Part shown: in pieces, positions 1 to 6,587 of the stretch
Numbering within the stretch: position 1 is the stretch's first letter
Layout of the letters: each line of letters opens with the position of its first letter
Assembly: GCA_900752815.1 (NCBI GenBank)
Contig: CAADWS010000091.1
Coordinates: 1-7,022 of the forward strand
From: Bacteroidaceae bacterium
GTDB taxonomy: Bacteria; Bacteroidota; Bacteroidia; Bacteroidales; Bacteroidaceae
Direction: 5' to 3'
Length of the DNA: 7,022 nucleotides
Made by a program: the position numbers and the translations under genes
Notes under the pieces: generated by a model
Told to the model about the DNA's origin: nothing
Database searches by the model: none
Seen by the model: only the letters and a program-made list of their open reading frames with translations

Positions 1-268
1 AGTGCAGACGATGAAAGTCTGACATGCCTTTATAAGTACGCATACTTCTAAAAATTGTGTCAACTTTTTTTAGTACACTACACTGTTTTTCCGGACATAC
101 GATACACCCGTTCCGAAGCTCCCGAAGAACCCGGTGGCGCGGCTTCCCGCGCCGTCTCGGCCCCCACGCTCCGCCCCCTCGCCGGTTCCCCACCTTCCAC
201 CCGCCGGAAAGGCCTCCCGCCCCTCCTCCGCACACAACGGCCGACGCGCTCAAAATCCGACATTTCGC
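1..268. other. Non-coding leader region upstream of mnmG
   Basis: No convincing gene is present. Open frames on both strands here lack recognisable protein character and seem to reflect base composition. Bases 1-100 are AT-rich and include two motifs, around 61-70 and 72-90, that loosely resemble the tandem repeat at the other end of the window. Bases about 155-240 are extremely C-rich and G-poor on the + strand. A GC hairpin sits at 133-156. A weak 5-bp stem with a 7-base loop (5-9 with 17-21) could be the remnant of a terminator for a gene to the left, but it has no good T-tract. I cannot assign a function to the region beyond carrying the mnmG promoter at its right edge. Confidence 0.6.
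133..156. other. GC-rich hairpin in the upstream intergenic region
   Basis: Seven perfect GC pairs (136-142 GGCGCGG with 147-153 CCGCGCC) close a CTTC tetraloop. The stem can extend outward through two G-T wobbles and one more G-C pair to 133/156. No T-tract follows on either strand, so it is not a standard intrinsic terminator. It lies about 115 bases before the predicted mnmG promoter. It may be a structured 3' end of a transcript from the left or simply a product of GC-rich composition. Confidence 0.4.
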
Positions 269-299
269 TTTGCACTTCGCCCGCCTTGCTGTAACTTTG
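269..299 (+). promoter_or_regulatory. Predicted Bacteroidota-type promoter of mnmG
   Basis: TTTG at 269-272 and TAACTTTG at 292-299 are separated by 19 bases. This matches the Bacteroidota housekeeping sigma consensus of TTTG (-33), a 19-21 base spacer and TAnnTTTG (-7). Transcription would start around 303-307, leaving a short leader of about 15-20 bases before the mnmG ATG at 322. It is the only site in the window where I see both elements at correct spacing. Confidence 0.75.
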
Positions 300-321
300 C
301 AATTCAAACCTTTAGTGCACA

Positions 322-2199
322 ATGAATACAGAATTTCATTACGACGTTTTGGTCATCGGCGCCGGCCATGCCGGCTGTGAAGCGGCTTCGGCCGCCGCAC
401 GCATGGGCGCAAAAACCTGTCTCATCACGATGGACATGAACAAGATTGCCCAGATGAGCTGCAACCCTGCCATCGGCGGCATTGCCAAAGGACAGATTGT
501 ACGCGAAATCGACGCGCTCGGCGGATTCACCGGATACGTTACGGATGCCACCGCCATCCAGTTCCGCATGCTCAACCGCTCCAAGGGACCCGCCATGTGG
601 AGCCCGCGCGCACAATGCGACAGACCCCGTTTCATCACAGAATGGCGCAAGGTGCTCGAAAATACCGACAACCTGCACATCTGGCAGGACGAAGCGGCCG
701 AAATCCTCGTTGAAAACGGTCAAATCCGCGGTATCGTCACCGTTTGGGGGGCTACCTTCCATGCACGCGCCGTCATCATCACGGCCGGTACCTTCCTCAA
801 CGGACTCATGCACATCGGCCGCCGCCAGGTGAAAGGCGGACGCTGCGCCGAACCCGCTGCAACATTTCTGACCGAATCCATCGCCAGACACGGCATCCGC
901 TACGGACGGATGAAGACGGGTACTCCCGTGCGTATCGACGCCCGCTCCGTTCATTTCGACGAAATGGAAGAACAGCCCGGCGAAAACGATTTCCACCGCT
1001 TTTCATACATCACGCCTGCCCGCGCGCTCCCGCAACTGCACTGCTGGACCTGCAACACCAACGCCGAAGTGCACCGCATCCTGCGAAGCGGACTGGCCGA
1101 TTCGCCCCTTTACAACGGACAAATCCAAAGCATCGGGCCCCGCTACTGTCCGAGCATCGAAACAAAAATCGTCACCTTCCCCGACCGCGACAGCCATCCG
1201 CTCTTCCTCGAACCCGAAGGCACCGATACGCACGAACTCTATCTGAACGGATTCTCGTCCAGTCTGCCGATGGATATCCAGCTCGCGGCACTGAAAAAAA
1301 TACCCTGCTTCCGCGACCTCGTCGTCTACCGCCCCGGCTATGCCATTGAATACGACTTTTTCGACCCCACACAGTTGAAACATTCGTTGGAATCGAAAAT
1401 TATCGACGGACTTTTCTTTGCCGGACAGGTGAACGGCACCACCGGATATGAAGAAGCTGCCGGACAAGGTATCATGGCCGGCATCAATGCCGCTTTGAAA
1501 TGTGGCGGCGGTGCCCCCTTCACTCTTCTGCGCGACGAAGCCTATATTGGCGTACTCATCGACGATTTGGTAACAAAGGGAGTGGACGAGCCCTACCGCA
1601 TGTTCACCTCTCGCGCCGAATATCGCATTCTGCTGCGCCAGGATAATGCGGACGTGCGCCTCACGCCTTATGCCGAACGCTTCGGCATTGCTTCGGCAGA
1701 GCGCGTACAGCTATTCCAGAGCAAGAAACAGCTTCTCGATGAAATCACGGATTTTTGCCATAACTTCTCGATAAAATCGGATAAAATCAATCCGTATCTC
1801 GAAAGCATCGGCAGCACGCCCCTACGCGGCGGCTGCAAACTTTACGACCTCATCAGCCGTCCCGAAATTACGCTTTCCGGCATTGCCGGGCAGATACCGG
1901 CCCTGCAGTCGCTGCTCGAAAAAACCGACACCCATCGGGACGAAATTGTGGAAGCCGCCGAAATCGAAATCAAATACAGCGGTTACATTTCACGCGAGCG
2001 GGCACTGGCCGAAAAAATGCAACGGCTGGAAGCCATTCAGGTGAAGGGACGCTTCAACTACGAAGAGGTTACACAGCTCTCCACCGAAGCCCGACAGAAG
2101 CTCACTGCCATCAATCCCGAGACGCTGGGACAAGCCAGCCGCATACCCGGCGTTTCGCCAAGCGACATCAGCGTGCTGCTGGTCCTGCTGGGACGATAG
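322..2199 (+). CDS. mnmG: tRNA uridine-5-carboxymethylaminomethyl modification enzyme MnmG (GidA)
   Basis: MnmG is the FAD- and NADH-dependent partner of the GTPase MnmE. Together they install the (carboxymethyl)aminomethyl group on the wobble uridine U34 of certain tRNAs in the cytoplasm. The 625-residue product has the usual family length. An N-terminal FAD-binding Rossmann motif GAGHAGCEAA lies at residues 13-22, and the conserved SCNPAIGG with Cys47 at 46-53. The first GidA signature, GPRYCPSIETK (272-282), includes the conserved Cys276. The second, starting AGQVNGTTGYEEAA, spans 367-390. The C-terminus ends in the helical PGVSPSDISVLLVLLGR type seen in Bacteroidota homologues. The ATG at 322 puts the Rossmann motif at the expected distance and lies just behind the predicted promoter. 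No Shine-Dalgarno is visible, which is normal in this phylum. It is followed 6 bases later by a parS site and 55 bases later by apt. MnmE is not in the window. Confidence 0.98.
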   Translation: MNTEFHYDVLVIGAGHAGCEAASAAARMGAKTCLITMDMNKIAQMSCNPAIGGIAKGQIVREIDALGGFTGYVTDATAIQFRMLNRSKGPAMWSPRAQCDRPRFITEWRKVLENTDNLHIWQDEAAEILVENGQIRGIVTVWGATFHARAVIITAGTFLNGLMHIGRRQVKGGRCAEPAATFLTESIARHGIRYGRMKTGTPVRIDARSVHFDEMEEQPGENDFHRFSYITPARALPQLHCWTCNTNAEVHRILRSGLADSPLYNGQIQSIGPRYCPSIETKIVTFPDRDSHPLFLEPEGTDTHELYLNGFSSSLPMDIQLAALKKIPCFRDLVVYRPGYAIEYDFFDPTQLKHSLESKIIDGLFFAGQVNGTTGYEEAAGQGIMAGINAALKCGGGAPFTLLRDEAYIGVLIDDLVTKGVDEPYRMFTSRAEYRILLRQDNADVRLTPYAERFGIASAERVQLFQSKKQLLDEITDFCHNFSIKSDKINPYLESIGSTPLRGGCKLYDLISRPEITLSGIAGQIPALQSLLEKTDTHRDEIVEAAEIEIKYSGYISRERALAEKMQRLEAIQVKGRFNYEEVTQLSTEARQKLTAINPETLGQASRIPGVSPSDISVLLVLLGR

Positions 2200-2205
2200 C
2201 CTTAA

Positions 2206-2221
2206 TGTTTCACGTGAAACA
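2206..2221. promoter_or_regulatory. parS: parS site (ParB-binding centromere sequence)
   Basis: TGTTTCACGTGAAACA is a perfect 16-bp palindrome and is identical to the canonical bacterial chromosomal parS. ParB (Spo0J) dimers bind it, spread on flanking DNA and, with ParA and SMC loading, organise and segregate the replication origin region. The site starts 6 bases after the mnmG stop codon and ends 33 bases before the apt start. It therefore lies in the gap rather than inside a gene. Short flanking arms CCTTAA (2200-2205) and TTAAGG (2240-2245) could enclose it in a larger foldback. The sequence match is direct. In vivo ParB binding and proximity to the origin are inferred from family knowledge. 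parA and parB are not in this window. Confidence 0.92.
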
Positions 2222-2254
2222 AAACCGCAGAACAACTCTTTAAGGCAATAACTT

Positions 2255-2791
2255 ATGAATTCAAAATTGTTACTCGACAACCTGCGCAACGTGCCCGATT
2301 TTCCCAAGCCGGGCATTCAGTTCAAGGATGTCAGCACCCTCTTCAAAAATCCAGCCTGCACAGCCGAAATGCTCGACGAGCTGGTACGCCTCTATCAGGA
2401 CAAGGGCATCACCAAGATTGTCGGCATCGAATCGCGCGGCTTCGTGATGGGCGCAATGCTGGCCGCAAGGCTCAACGCCGGTTTCGTGCTCTGTCGGAAA
2501 CCGGGGAAGCTTCCCGCCGAAGCCGTTTCGATGAGCTACCAGAAGGAATACGGCGAAGACACCATCCAAATCCACGCCGACGCGCTGGACGAAAACGACG
2601 TAGTGCTCATCCACGATGATTTGCTCGCCACCGGAGGCTCCATGAAGGCGGCCTACGAACTGGTAAAGCTTTTCCATCCGAAAAAAATCTACGTCAACTT
2701 CCTTATCGAACTGCGCATGGAAGGACTCGAAGGCAGAAAATTCCTCGGCAACGAAGTGGAGATGACCACGCTCCTGACACTCGACGAATAG
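2255..2791 (+). CDS. apt: Adenine phosphoribosyltransferase
   Basis: Apt converts adenine and PRPP to AMP and pyrophosphate, a cytosolic purine-salvage step. The 178-residue length is typical. The N-terminal FPKPGIQFKD (16-25) is a hallmark of bacterial Apt. The substrate-contacting ESRGF lies at 59-63 and RKPGKLP, which begins the flexible loop over the active site, at 81-87. The PRPP-binding loop is VLIHDDLLATGGSM (117-130). It carries His120 where many homologues have Val, and the two acidic residues Asp121-Asp122 and the ATGG turn are kept. No separate promoter is obvious in the 55-base gap, so it is probably co-transcribed with mnmG through the parS site. An intrinsic terminator about 50 bases downstream closes the unit. 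Confidence 0.97.
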   Translation: MNSKLLLDNLRNVPDFPKPGIQFKDVSTLFKNPACTAEMLDELVRLYQDKGITKIVGIESRGFVMGAMLAARLNAGFVLCRKPGKLPAEAVSMSYQKEYGEDTIQIHADALDENDVVLIHDDLLATGGSMKAAYELVKLFHPKKIYVNFLIELRMEGLEGRKFLGNEVEMTTLLTLDE

Positions 2792-2842
2792 AAAGCACAC
2801 AAGGACAAACGGCGGACTTCCTTCCACCCCGCCGCCATACAT

Positions 2843-2880
2843 AAGAAGAGACAGCCCCGCCGCATGTCTCTTCTTTTATT
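2843..2880 (+). terminator. Intrinsic terminator after apt
   Basis: An 11-bp perfect stem (2843-2853 AAGAAGAGACA with 2865-2875 TGTCTCTTCTT) surrounds an 11-base C-rich loop and runs into the T-rich tail TTTTATTTTT (2874-2883). A weaker upstream stem (2810-2815 with 2829-2834) may assist. The position, about 50 bases after the apt stop, fits the end of an mnmG-apt transcript. An ATG at 2864 that is in frame with uvrC falls at the end of the terminator loop. Confidence 0.85.
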
Positions 2881-2885
2881 TTTCG

Positions 2886-2893
2886 TAAATTTG
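2886..2893 (+). promoter_or_regulatory. Predicted -7 promoter element for uvrC
   Basis: TAAATTTG matches the Bacteroidota -7 consensus TAnnTTTG exactly and is followed by C, as at the mnmG and dtd sites. It sits directly after the apt terminator. No good TTTG lies 19-21 bases upstream, because that stretch is the terminator's right arm, so the -33 element would be weak. The predicted start near 2900 gives a leader of about 60 bases before the uvrC ATG at 2963. Confidence 0.6.
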
Positions 2894-2962
2894 CAACGGA
2901 AGCGTCAGGAAAATTCCAGCGCCGCCAACGCCGCCACAACCGGCAAAAACGAAGCTGCTATT

Positions 2963-4798
2963 ATGGAAGGGAAATCAAAGAACGAACTGGAGACCTATCT
3001 GAAAGGCATCATCCACAATCTGCCGGAGTCGCCGGGGTGCTATCAATACCTCAACGACGAAGGCACCATTATATATGTAGGAAAAGCCAAGAACCTGAAG
3101 CGTCGCGTCAGTTCTTATTTCAACAAGGAACAGCAGACGCGGAAAACAGAGCTGCTCGTGTCGAAAATCCGCGACATCCGCTACGTCGTTGTCAAGACCG
3201 AGGAAGATGCGCTCCTGTTGGAGAACAACCTCATCAAGCGCTATCAGCCCCGCTACAACGTATTGCTGAAAGACGACAAGACCTATCCTTCCATTGCCGT
3301 CACCAACGAATATCTGCCCCGCATTTTCAAGACCCGGCAACGCAAATACGCCGGCGCCACCTACTACGGGCCCTACAGCCACGTGCCCACGATGTATGCC
3401 CTGCTCGACCTCTGCAAGGAACTCTACCACCCGCGGCCCTGTTTCCAGGTGATGACGCGCGAAGGCGTCATGTCGGGAAAATATTCCGTCTGCCTCAACT
3501 ATCACATCAAGAATTGCGCAGGTCCCTGCGTCGGCAAGCAGAGCCACGAGGACTACATGAAAAACATTGCCGCCTGCCGCGAAATTCTGAAAGGCAACAC
3601 CGGCGAACTGGCCCGCCGCATGAAGGCAGAGATGATACGCCTCGCAGAAGAACTGCGCTTCGAGGAAGCACAGGAAATCAAAGAAAAATATATCCTCATT
3701 GAGAATTTCCGCGCCCGCAGCGAAGTCGTCTCCAACGTGCTCCACAACATCGACGTCTTCAACATCGAAAGCGACGAAAAGAACGCCTACATCAATTATC
3801 TGCACATCACCAACGGATGCATCAACCAGGCCTTCACCTTCGAATACCGGAAGAAACTCGAGGAGAACAACGAAGACCTCCTGGCGCTGGGCATCGTGGA
3901 AATGCGCGAACGCTACAAGAGCCAGTCGAAGGAAATCATCGTGCCCTTCCTGGTGGATTTGCCGGAAGGATATGCCCAGCAGACCATCCCGCAAAAGGGC
4001 GAGAAAAAGAAGTTGCTCGAACTCTCGGCCCTCAACGTGAAGCAGTATAAATTCGATCGGCTGAAGCAGGCTGAAAAGCTCAATCCCGAGCAAAAATCGG
4101 TGCGCCTCATGAAGGAAATCCAGGAGCAGCTGAACCTGCCGAAGCTACCCTACAGGGTGGAGCTTTTTGACAATTCCAACATGCAGGGTTACGATGCCGT
4201 TGCCGCCTGCGTGGTGTTCGAAAAGCTCAAACCGGCAAAGAAACTCTACCGCCGCTACAACATCAAAACGGTGGAGGGACCCGACGACTACGCCTCGATG
4301 AAAGAGGTGGTGCGCCGCCGCTACACCCGCCTGCAGGAAGAAGGCGGCACCTACCCCGACCTCATCATTGCCGACGGCGGAAAGGGACAGATGGAGGTCA
4401 TCCGCCAGGTGATTGAGGACGAGCTCGGACTGCACATCCCCATCGCCGGACTGGCCAAGAACGACCGCCACCGCACAAACGAACTGCTCTACGGATTCCC
4501 GCCCCTCACCGTCGGCGTAAAGCCCGAAAGCCAGCTGTTCCGCCTCCTCACGGCCATGCAGGACGAAGTGCACCGCTTCGCCATCACCTTCCACCGCGAA
4601 AAGCGCAGCAAGCGCCTCACCGCCTCGGCCCTCGACCTCGTGCCCGGCGTAGGCGCAAAGACCAAAGAGCTGCTGCTCAAGCAATTCGGCAGTTTCAAGC
4701 GCATCAAAAGCGCTTCCCTGGCCGAACTCCAGGCCATCGTGGGACCGGCGCGCGGCGAAAAACTCTACGAAAACCTCCACGCCGCTGGCAACGAATAA
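2963..4798 (+). CDS. uvrC: UvrABC system protein C (excinuclease subunit)
   Basis: UvrC makes the dual incisions around bulky DNA lesions after UvrA/UvrB loading. The product from 2963 has 611 residues, close to the family norm of about 600. The N-terminal GIY-YIG nuclease domain (about 20-100) shows SPGCYQYL, IYVGKAKNLKRRVSSYF with the catalytic Arg region, and ALLLENNLIK with the conserved Glu87. A UVR (UvrB-binding) helix spans about 213-245. The C-terminal RNase H-like nuclease has LFDNSNMQGYDAV (Asp403), LIIADGGKGQ (Asp471) and EVHRFAITFHR (His537). These correspond to the catalytic Asp/Asp/His set of the family. Tandem helix-hairpin-helix DNA-binding segments occupy about 555-608. An in-frame ATG at 2864 would add 33 unconserved, low-complexity residues, but it lies inside the apt terminator and upstream of the predicted promoter, so 2963 is preferred. 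dtd follows after 30 bases. Confidence 0.96.
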   Translation: MEGKSKNELETYLKGIIHNLPESPGCYQYLNDEGTIIYVGKAKNLKRRVSSYFNKEQQTRKTELLVSKIRDIRYVVVKTEEDALLLENNLIKRYQPRYNVLLKDDKTYPSIAVTNEYLPRIFKTRQRKYAGATYYGPYSHVPTMYALLDLCKELYHPRPCFQVMTREGVMSGKYSVCLNYHIKNCAGPCVGKQSHEDYMKNIAACREILKGNTGELARRMKAEMIRLAEELRFEEAQEIKEKYILIENFRARSEVVSNVLHNIDVFNIESDEKNAYINYLHITNGCINQAFTFEYRKKLEENNEDLLALGIVEMRERYKSQSKEIIVPFLVDLPEGYAQQTIPQKGEKKKLLELSALNVKQYKFDRLKQAEKLNPEQKSVRLMKEIQEQLNLPKLPYRVELFDNSNMQGYDAVAACVVFEKLKPAKKLYRRYNIKTVEGPDDYASMKEVVRRRYTRLQEEGGTYPDLIIADGGKGQMEVIRQVIEDELGLHIPIAGLAKNDRHRTNELLYGFPPLTVGVKPESQLFRLLTAMQDEVHRFAITFHREKRSKRLTASALDLVPGVGAKTKELLLKQFGSFKRIKSASLAELQAIVGPARGEKLYENLHAAGNE

Positions 4799-4809
4799 GA
4801 TTTTCTACG

Positions 4810-4817
4810 TACATTTG
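4810..4817 (+). promoter_or_regulatory. Possible -7 promoter element for dtd-mazG-deoC
   Basis: TACATTTG fits TAnnTTTG exactly and is again followed by C. It lies in the 30-base uvrC-dtd gap. The -33 region falls in the last codons of uvrC and offers no TTTG at 19-21 bases, only CTGG. If used, transcription would start within about 5-8 bases of the dtd ATG at 4829, giving an almost leaderless mRNA. Read-through from uvrC is the alternative. Confidence 0.45.
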
Positions 4818-4828
4818 CATAAAAAAGC

Positions 4829-5281
4829 ATGAGAGCAGTCATCCAGCGTGTGCAGCACGCCTCCGTCACCATCGCCGGCCACACCAAAGCGGCCATCGGG
4901 CAGGGATTTCTCGTCCTTCTTGGCGTAGAAAACTCTGATACAGAAGAAGATATTGAATGGCTTACAAAAAAAGTGGCCGCCCTGCGCGTTTTTGACGGCG
5001 AAAACGGCGTCATGAACCGGAGCATTACCGACATCGGCGGCAACATCATCGTCGTCAGCCAGTTTACCCTCATGGCTTCCACCAAGAAGGGCAACCGCCC
5101 CTCCTACATCCGCGCCGCAGGCCACGACATCGCCATCCCGCGCTACGAAGCCTTTTGCCGCCGCCTCTCCGAAGCCATCGGGCGCCCCGTAGGTACGGGT
5201 GAATTCGGCGCCGACATGAAGGTGGAACTGCTCAACGACGGTCCCGTCACCATCTGCATTGACACGAAGAACAAGGAATAA
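4829..5281 (+). CDS. dtd: D-aminoacyl-tRNA deacylase
   Basis: Dtd hydrolyses the ester bond of tRNAs mischarged with D-amino acids (or glycine), keeping D-residues out of translation. It is a cytosolic homodimer. The 150-residue length is typical. The start MRAVIQRVQHASVTI is the standard family N-terminus. The active-site SQFTL is at 77-81, followed by KKGNRPSY (86-93). The C-terminal Gly-cisPro motif, which enforces D-chirality selection, is in NDGPVT (136-141, Gly138-Pro139), preceded by FGADMKVEL. The start is fixed by this conserved N-terminus. The gene is the third member of a tightly packed run, 30 bases after uvrC and 19 bases before the MazG-like gene, which suggests co-transcription. 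Confidence 0.97.
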   Translation: MRAVIQRVQHASVTIAGHTKAAIGQGFLVLLGVENSDTEEDIEWLTKKVAALRVFDGENGVMNRSITDIGGNIIVVSQFTLMASTKKGNRPSYIRAAGHDIAIPRYEAFCRRLSEAIGRPVGTGEFGADMKVELLNDGPVTICIDTKNKE

Positions 5282-5300
5282 CCTCTGAAAAATCTCCATC

Positions 5301-5639
5301 ATGACAACCTCCATCACCCTTAGCCGAGCACAGGAAGAAGTGGACCGCTGGATACGCACCTACGGCGTGCGCTATTTCAGCGAACTGACCAACATGGCCT
5401 GCCTCACCGAGGAGGTGGGCGAACTGGCCCGCGTCATCGCCCGGAAATATGGCGACCAATCCTTCAAGGCGGGCGAAAGCGACGACCCGGCCGACGAAAT
5501 GGCCGACGTGCTCTGGGTGCTGCTCTGCCTGGCCAACCAGACCGGCGTGGACCTGACCGAGGCTTTCCGGAAAAACCTCGAAAAAAAGACCCGACGCGAT
5601 GCCGAACGGCACCTCAACAACCCGAAACTGCAACCCTAA
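5301..5639 (+). CDS. MazG-like nucleotide pyrophosphohydrolase (single domain)
   Basis: This is a 112-residue all-alpha protein of the MazG/dUTPase-2 superfamily. The superfamily hydrolyses NTPs or dNTPs to the monophosphate and pyrophosphate, often to remove non-canonical or excess nucleotides. The metal-binding signature EExxE...ExxD is complete, with Glu37, Glu38 and Glu41 in LTEEVGELA, then Glu66 and Asp69 in DEMADVLW, 25 residues apart. One domain only is present, unlike the duplicated ~260-residue E. coli MazG, so the symbol mazG would overstate the identity. A basic C-terminal tail follows (KKTRRDAERHL). Its substrate cannot be read from the sequence. It sits 19 bases after dtd and 15 bases before deoC, without a visible promoter, so it is probably part of the same mRNA. 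Its neighbours fit a role in nucleotide-pool cleaning. Confidence 0.92.
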   Translation: MTTSITLSRAQEEVDRWIRTYGVRYFSELTNMACLTEEVGELARVIARKYGDQSFKAGESDDPADEMADVLWVLLCLANQTGVDLTEAFRKNLEKKTRRDAERHLNNPKLQP

Positions 5640-5654
5640 AAAAACGATATCATC

Positions 5655-6587
5655 ATGACTGAACACTGCCACTGCGGCCATCACCACGAAGAAGAAGAGC
5701 ACCTGCGGAGTCCCTACGAGCAGGCCTTCAGCAAATTTGACCTGAACCTCACCGACGAGAGCGTGCACAATGCCGTCCTGCGTCTGATTGAAGAAAAGAA
5801 GAGCCAGTATGACACGGAAGCCACCCGTCTGCAGCTGCTCAGCACCCTCGAACTGACCACGCTCAAGGTGACCGACTCGCAGGAAAGCGTGCTGAAATTT
5901 ACGGAAAAAGTCAACCGCTTTGCCGACGAGCACCCCGACCTGCCCCACCTCGCCACCCTCTGCGTCTACCCCAATTTTGCAAAAATCGTATCCGAGAGTC
6001 TGGAGGTGGAAGGCGTCGAAGTGGCTTGCGTCAGCGGCGGTTTCCCGTCCTCGCAGACCTTCCTCGAAATCAAGACCATCGAAACGGCACTGGCCATCAA
6101 GGACGGTGCCACCGAAATCGACATGGTGCTCAACGTAGGCGAATTCCTCAGCGGCGACTATGAGACCTGCGCCGACGAAATCCAGGAAATCAAAGCTGCC
6201 TGTGCCGGTCATCCGCTCAAAGTCATACTGGAAACCGGCGCCCTGCAGAGTGCTGTCAACATCAAGCGCGCTTCCATCCTCGCCATCTATTCCGGCGCCG
6301 ATTTCATCAAGACTTCCACCGGAAAAATCAACATTTCGGCCACGCCCGAAGCCGCCTACGTCATGTGCCGCACCATCAAGGAATATGAAGCCCTCACCGG
6401 CACCAAAATCGGCTTCAAGGCCGCCGGCGGCATCAGCTCCGTTGACGACGCACTGACCTACTACACCATCGTGCGCGAAATTCTGGGCGAAGAATACATC
6501 AAGAACGGACTCTTCCGCATCGGCACCAGCCGTCTGGCCAACCTTCTGGTCAACGACCTGCTCGGCGAGGAGTGCAATCCCTTCTGA
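5655..6587 (+). CDS. deoC: Deoxyribose-phosphate aldolase
   Basis: DeoC cleaves 2-deoxyribose-5-phosphate to glyceraldehyde-3-phosphate and acetaldehyde, the last step of deoxynucleoside breakdown. It is a class I aldolase TIM barrel. The Schiff-base lysine is Lys219 in ADFIKTSTGK (215-224). The proton-relay pair is Asp156 in TEIDMVLNVG and Lys255 in IGFKAAGGI. CVYPNF (103-108) and SGGFPSS (127-133) match the family. The 310 residues exceed the ~260 of E. coli DeoC because of an N-terminal extension of about 50 residues, which I recall as usual in Bacteroidota homologues. Three things are odd. The first 16 residues are rich in His, Cys and Glu (HCHCGHHHEEEEH). The family motif DLTTL reads ELTTL here (Glu66 in place of E. 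coli Asp16). The FKPAGG motif reads FKAAGG. The gene starts 15 bases after the MazG-like gene and appears to be last in the operon. Confidence 0.96.
   Translation: MTEHCHCGHHHEEEEHLRSPYEQAFSKFDLNLTDESVHNAVLRLIEEKKSQYDTEATRLQLLSTLELTTLKVTDSQESVLKFTEKVNRFADEHPDLPHLATLCVYPNFAKIVSESLEVEGVEVACVSGGFPSSQTFLEIKTIETALAIKDGATEIDMVLNVGEFLSGDYETCADEIQEIKAACAGHPLKVILETGALQSAVNIKRASILAIYSGADFIKTSTGKINISATPEAAYVMCRTIKEYEALTGTKIGFKAAGGISSVDDALTYYTIVREILGEEYIKNGLFRIGTSRLANLLVNDLLGEECNPF

Noticed and set aside
57..380. 107-codon + strand frame overlapping the mnmG promoter and start
   Set aside because: The Pro/Arg-rich product follows from C-rich DNA. It overlaps the mnmG start in another frame and has no recognisable motif.
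304..996. 230-codon open frame on the minus strand opposite the start of mnmG
   Set aside because: It is antisense to the MnmG FAD-binding region, has no family features, and runs across the mnmG start and leader.
2249..2257. TAACTTATG before apt as a -7 promoter element
   Set aside because: It has TTAT instead of TTTG and overlaps the start codon, so it could not serve as an apt promoter.
2975..4093. 372-codon open frame on the minus strand opposite uvrC
   Set aside because: It is antisense to the well-supported uvrC nuclease domains and gives a biased hydrophobic/acidic product typical of a shadow frame.
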